17,376 bases of DNA, from NCBI GenBank assembly GCA_905202595.1, contig CAJKSP010000046.1, forward strand, positions 1-17,376, written 5' to 3'. Positions 14,644-17,376 of the stretch are shown one piece after another. Source of the DNA: an uncultured Sutterella sp. GTDB lineage: Bacteria > Pseudomonadota > Gammaproteobacteria > Burkholderiales > Burkholderiaceae_F. A program made the translations under genes and the position numbers. The notes beneath the pieces were generated by a model. The model was not told where the DNA came from. It did no database searches and saw only the letters and a list, made by a program, of their open reading frames with translations. Positions within the stretch are counted from its first letter, which is position 1. The number at the start of each line of letters is the position of its first letter.

Positions 14644-15306
14644 ATGAGTGGTCAGCCTGGTGGCGATGTCAAAAGCGGCGCCAAGCCGCAAGGCGCATTG
14701 GGCGATTCTGCCGATGCCCTTTGGGAGGCGGCTGCAGGCTGCGCGGCGGGGAATCCGGCGCTGACGCAGGCGCTCGCAGCTGTCGAGAAGGACTTTCGGC
14801 TCTGGGCGGGCCGGCTTCTCGGCGAAGTCGACTTCAACGACTTCGGCAGCACGATGCACGAAAAGCCGCACTGTCTTCGCGTGCTTCTTCTCGCGCTTCT
14901 TGAAGCGTCGCTTGCCGGCGGCGGCGAGGCGCTGTTGCATTCGCTTGCGGCTGCGGCGGCCTTTCACGATGCTCGGCGCGAGGATGACGATCTCGACACC
15001 GGCCACGGCAAGCGCGCGAGCCTCTACTACGAGCGGTTCTGCCGGGAGCGGGGATTCACTCCCGATGCGGCGGCCTCCAAGACGATGGCTTTTCACGATT
15101 TGAGCGACATGATCGGCTTCGGCGCCGTGGCCGCGGACGGGGCGCTGCCGCCGCATGCGGCCGAGTGTCTGCGCTTCTTCAAGGACGCGGATGCGCTCGA
15201 CCGCTACCGCTTCGGAGCTTCGGGTCTCGATCCCGCGTATCTGAGAACGCCGGAGGCGCGGCGGCTCATGCCCTTTGCAGCGGCGATCAACGGCGTGCGG
15301 CTTTGA
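14644..15306 (+). CDS. HD-domain metal-dependent phosphohydrolase
   Basis: This is a predicted cytoplasmic phosphohydrolase of the HD superfamily; the substrate is unknown. The 220-residue protein shows the spaced metal-binding residues of the fold: His72 or His76 in MHEKPHCLRV, the His108-Asp109 pair in AAFHDAR, His121 in DTGHGKRAS, His151-Asp152, and the terminal Asp in FFKDADALDR (about 178-187). The last is followed by a DPAYLRTPEARRLMPFA block seen in many uncharacterised HD proteins. ATG 14644 is chosen because GAGGAG at 14632-14637 precedes it by 6 nt. The open frame continues upstream to 14512 but runs through the fumA terminator. A hydrophilic N-terminal stretch of about 20 residues precedes the fold. 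Its own promoter must lie between the fumA terminator and 14630. Nucleotide or cyclic-nucleotide hydrolysis is possible for the superfamily but is not shown here. Confidence 0.83.
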   Translation: MSGQPGGDVKSGAKPQGALGDSADALWEAAAGCAAGNPALTQALAAVEKDFRLWAGRLLGEVDFNDFGSTMHEKPHCLRVLLLALLEASLAGGGEALLHSLAAAAAFHDARREDDDLDTGHGKRASLYYERFCRERGFTPDAAASKTMAFHDLSDMIGFGAVAADGALPPHAAECLRFFKDADALDRYRFGASGLDPAYLRTPEARRLMPFAAAINGVRL

Positions 15307-15478
15307 GGGACGCGGCGCGAGCCGCTGCGCCAATCAAGCTCGCTCCTCAAATTGCCTTAGAAATGCCGCCGGCTCCGCTCCGTAGAATGAATCGGCTTTG
15401 AGGCGCTTCAGGCGCCAGGCCGCGCTGCGCTCGGCAGCAGAGTCAGCAATTAGTTTGCAAGAAGAAAAGAGAAGTCAA

Positions 15479-17113
15479 ATGCGCACCCGCTATGTCAATT
15501 TAAGAGGCTTTACCGGCCGAGCCGGCGAGCCGCTGCTTTCGTCCTTTGATGTCGTCGACGGCCGCTTCGCTGATCCGGAGCCGGGCGCGTCGCCAGACCG
15601 CGTGGTGGATCTGCAAGGCGCTTTCGTTTCGCCTGCTTTTGTCGACGCCCACTGCCATCCCGATCTCGTGGCCGGCATTCTCAATCAGGTGCCCTGCGTG
15701 CCGCCGGCAGTCTCCTCCATCGACGAAATGGTCGAGCGGCTGCGGGAGTCGCCGGCCGCGCAGTCAGGCGAAGGCTGGATTCTTGGCTGGGGCTATGACG
15801 AAAGCCTCCTGAGCGACGGCCGGAGCCCGTCGCGCCATGATCTCGACCGCGTCTCGACGACGCAGCCGGTCATGATCCGCCGCTCCGACTGCCATACCGT
15901 CTGCGTGAATACGGCGGCGCTCCGCCTGGCCGGCGTGACGGCTGAAACGCCGGATCCGGCGGGCGGCCGTATCGGGCGCGAAGGTTCGGGAGAGCCCGAC
16001 GGCATCTTCAGCGAGGCGCCGGCGCTTGCCGTCATTGAAGCGGCGCTGCCGAAGGGCGGTGCGGACGACGCCGTGAAGACGCTTCTGCCGCTGCAGGCGC
16101 ACTACTGCGAGCGCGGCATTCTGGCGGTGACGGACATGATGGGCCACCGCACGGGCGGTGCGGACGATTCGCTCTTCCGTTGGCGCGAAGCCGAGGCGGC
16201 GGGACTCTCCGTCGACTGCCTCTTCTACGCCATCTGGACGGGCGGCGAAGATCCCTTCGGCATGCCGGAGATGACGCCAGAGGAAACGACGGGTCGCAGC
16301 CGGTACGTCGGCGTGAAGCTCTTCGCCGACGGTTCGATTTCAGGCCGCACGGCGGCGGTGCGGGAGCCCTACAAGTTCGAGCTCGGCGAGCAGCCCGAGA
16401 ATCCCTGCGGGACGATGACGCTGTCCGAGCCCGTTTACCGCGCTGCCGCCGCCTATGCGCGGCGCAACGGCCTGCAGGTTTCGATCCATGTCATGGGCGA
16501 CCGCTCGATTGACGCCATCCTCTCTTGGCTCGAGGACGAGCCGGGCGAGTGGGTGAAGGGCGCGCCGTCGATCCGCCTCGAACACGTGACGCTCTTGCGT
16601 CCGGAGCATCTGGAGAAGATGAAGTCGCTTCGCGTGAAGCCCGCCCTCACGACGCAGCCTATCTTCCCCTTTGCCGAATGGCGCTCCTACCACGCCAATC
16701 TCACGAAGAGCGTCTTTGCCGACTGCTACCGCATCAAGACGATTGCCGATGCCGTCGACGCTTTTGCACTCTCCTCAGACGCGCCGGCCACAACCTGGGC
16801 GGATCCCGATCAGGTCTTCACGTCGATCTACGCGGCCGTCACGCGGCTTGACAGCGACGGCGGCGCCTTCAATTCCGACGAAGCGGTTGATCCGGCGACG
16901 GCGCTTTCGCTCTATACGAGCCGCGCAGTCAAAGTGATGCCCATCGAGGGCTACGGTCGCATTGCGGCTGGGGAGCCTGCGCACTTCATCGCCATGACGG
17001 GCAGTCCCCTTGAAATCGCGCCGGAGAATCTGGACAGGATCCGCACGGCGGCCGTCTGGCGCTCGGGCGAGCTCATTTGGACGGCGTCTGCCTTCCGCTC
17101 GCACGATCGATAA
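15479..17113 (+). CDS. amidohydrolase family 3 protein (YtcJ-like)
   Basis: This is a metal-dependent hydrolase of the amidohydrolase superfamily, probably acting on an amide, cyclic amide or related C-N bond. The 544-residue protein has the Amidohydro_3 layout: a small N-terminal beta domain, then the first metal motif DAHCH (His58, His60), GWGYDES near 103-109, and the likely metal-bridging Lys280 in GVKLFADGSISGRTA. These are followed by His337 in SIHVMGD, His369 in RLEHV, the catalytic Asp434 in SSDAPATTW, and a C-terminal return to the beta domain (GYGRIAAGEPAHF). All expected ligands are present. No signal peptide is seen, so it should be cytoplasmic. ATG 15479 has a weak AGAGAAG site. 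A TTG at 15398 would extend it by 27 residues without family support. No catabolic neighbours reveal the substrate. Confidence 0.92.
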   Translation: MRTRYVNLRGFTGRAGEPLLSSFDVVDGRFADPEPGASPDRVVDLQGAFVSPAFVDAHCHPDLVAGILNQVPCVPPAVSSIDEMVERLRESPAAQSGEGWILGWGYDESLLSDGRSPSRHDLDRVSTTQPVMIRRSDCHTVCVNTAALRLAGVTAETPDPAGGRIGREGSGEPDGIFSEAPALAVIEAALPKGGADDAVKTLLPLQAHYCERGILAVTDMMGHRTGGADDSLFRWREAEAAGLSVDCLFYAIWTGGEDPFGMPEMTPEETTGRSRYVGVKLFADGSISGRTAAVREPYKFELGEQPENPCGTMTLSEPVYRAAAAYARRNGLQVSIHVMGDRSIDAILSWLEDEPGEWVKGAPSIRLEHVTLLRPEHLEKMKSLRVKPALTTQPIFPFAEWRSYHANLTKSVFADCYRIKTIADAVDAFALSSDAPATTWADPDQVFTSIYAAVTRLDSDGGAFNSDEAVDPATALSLYTSRAVKVMPIEGYGRIAAGEPAHFIAMTGSPLEIAPENLDRIRTAAVWRSGELIWTASAFRSHDR

Positions 17114-17137
17114 GTCTTCCATATGACGGTGCTCCTG

Positions 17138-17162
17138 CGGCCTCTGGATGAGCCGATTTTTT
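17138..17162 (+). terminator. weak candidate terminator after the amidohydrolase
   Basis: CGGC at 17138-17141 pairs with GCCG at 17152-17155, and T6 follows at 17157-17162. The stem is short, so this is tentative. Confidence 0.4.
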
Positions 17163-17167
17163 AAGAT

Positions 17168-17237
17168 TGCAGGAATTCTCCGTTATGAACAGCCAAAACC
17201 AACAGGAATTGGCACAACATAACGGAGAATTCCTGCA
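17168..17237. repeat. perfect 20-bp inverted repeat with 30-bp spacer
   Basis: The arm at 17168-17187 (begins TGCAGGAATTCTCC) is exactly complementary to 17218-17237. The 30-bp spacer can itself fold through GCCAA (17192-17196) and TTGGC (17209-17213). The right arm contains GGAG and the A of ATG 17237, so in RNA it would hide a ribosome-binding site and start codon. It may be a regulatory hairpin or the terminal repeat of a small mobile element. No T-run follows on either side. Confidence 0.75.
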
Positions 17238-17376
17238 TGCACCTCATTGACCTAGAAACGACAAAGCCCGTGCTGAGAACACGGGCTGAGTCAATGATGC
17301 AAGGAATGGTGATGAGCAAAGTCCCCCTTGCTTCGTGTCAGATCCTACCACAGCAGGTGACGGTCTCGATTGACGG
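17237..17376 (+). CDS. possible partial ORF running off the window
   Basis: From ATG 17237 the frame stays open for 46 codons to the end, beginning MHLIDLETTKPVL. GGAG lies about 9 nt upstream inside the inverted repeat. No domain is recognisable, and the frame crosses a hairpin that looks like a minus-strand terminator, which argues against it being a real gene. Confidence 0.2.
   Translation, partial: MHLIDLETTKPVLRTRAESMMQGMVMSKVPLASCQILPQQVTVSID
17252..17287 (-). terminator. minus-strand terminator-like hairpin
   Basis: AGCCCGTG at 17265-17272 pairs with CACGGGCT at 17280-17287 around a 7-nt loop. Read on the minus strand it is followed by TTGTCGTTTC, typical of an intrinsic terminator. 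This suggests that a minus-strand gene lies just beyond the right edge, ending at or before about 17338-17347, where minus-strand stops occur. Confidence 0.5.

Noticed and set aside
17168..17237. An intact insertion sequence or invertible promoter
   Set aside because: The spacer is only 30 bp, no transposase or recombinase is visible in the window, and no target-site duplication is seen at the ends.
1..17376. CRISPR array, prophage, toxin-antitoxin or defence island
   Set aside because: There are no regularly spaced direct repeats, and no gene resembles Cas, phage, toxin-antitoxin or restriction families; the genes are mostly metabolic and transport functions.

Overview
The window is GC-rich bacterial DNA with strongly GC-biased third codon positions and dense, mostly plus-strand genes separated by short gaps with clear hairpin terminators. 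The gene set fits a Gram-negative gut betaproteobacterium of the Sutterellaceae type (Burkholderiales): an enteric-like TyrA, a FumA/FumB-type [4Fe-4S] fumarase, a YadG/YadH ABC pair, a GsiB-like binding protein, a BASS transporter and a PPK2. This placement is an inference from overall character; no rRNA or tRNA gene is present to confirm it.

Layout. 74-1770: two-gene ABC exporter operon (yadG-yadH type, overlapping ATGA). 1961-2983: secreted alpha/beta hydrolase. 3101-4126 (minus): BASS-family transporter, converging on the hydrolase with a shared terminator. 4127-5194: about 1 kb without a convincing large gene, including an AT-rich island, two weak small ORFs, a tRNA-like scar and a hairpin terminator. 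5195-6790: periplasmic GsiB-like solute-binding protein. 6942-8180: polyphosphate kinase 2. 8294-9532: MFS transporter whose start abuts a terminator-like hairpin. 9670-10662: prephenate dehydrogenase (tyrA) with what looks like only a remnant of the chorismate mutase domain. 10800-11171: small DUF486 membrane protein, converging on 11235-12011 (minus), a GlnH-like amino-acid-binding protein. 12012-12799: long gap with several hairpins and a good promoter for the next gene. 12800-14449: class I fumarase. 14644-15306: HD-domain phosphohydrolase. 15479-17113: YtcJ-like amidohydrolase. 17114-17376: a perfect 20-bp inverted repeat and a minus-strand terminator-like hairpin at the edge of a neighbouring, mostly unseen element.

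How the genes relate. Apart from yadG-yadH, most genes look like separate transcription units with their own terminators, so the window is mainly housekeeping and nutrient uptake (import of peptides or glutathione, amino acids and organic anions; fumarate/malate metabolism; tyrosine synthesis; polyphosphate-nucleotide exchange). Both periplasmic binding proteins are orphans: no cognate permease or ATPase gene lies next to them. I found no CRISPR array, no intact insertion sequence, no phage genes and no convincing new multi-gene system. The observations most worth a second look are the trimmed TyrA, the start-site-sequestering inverted repeat at the right edge, and the unexplained 4.1-5.2 kb region.
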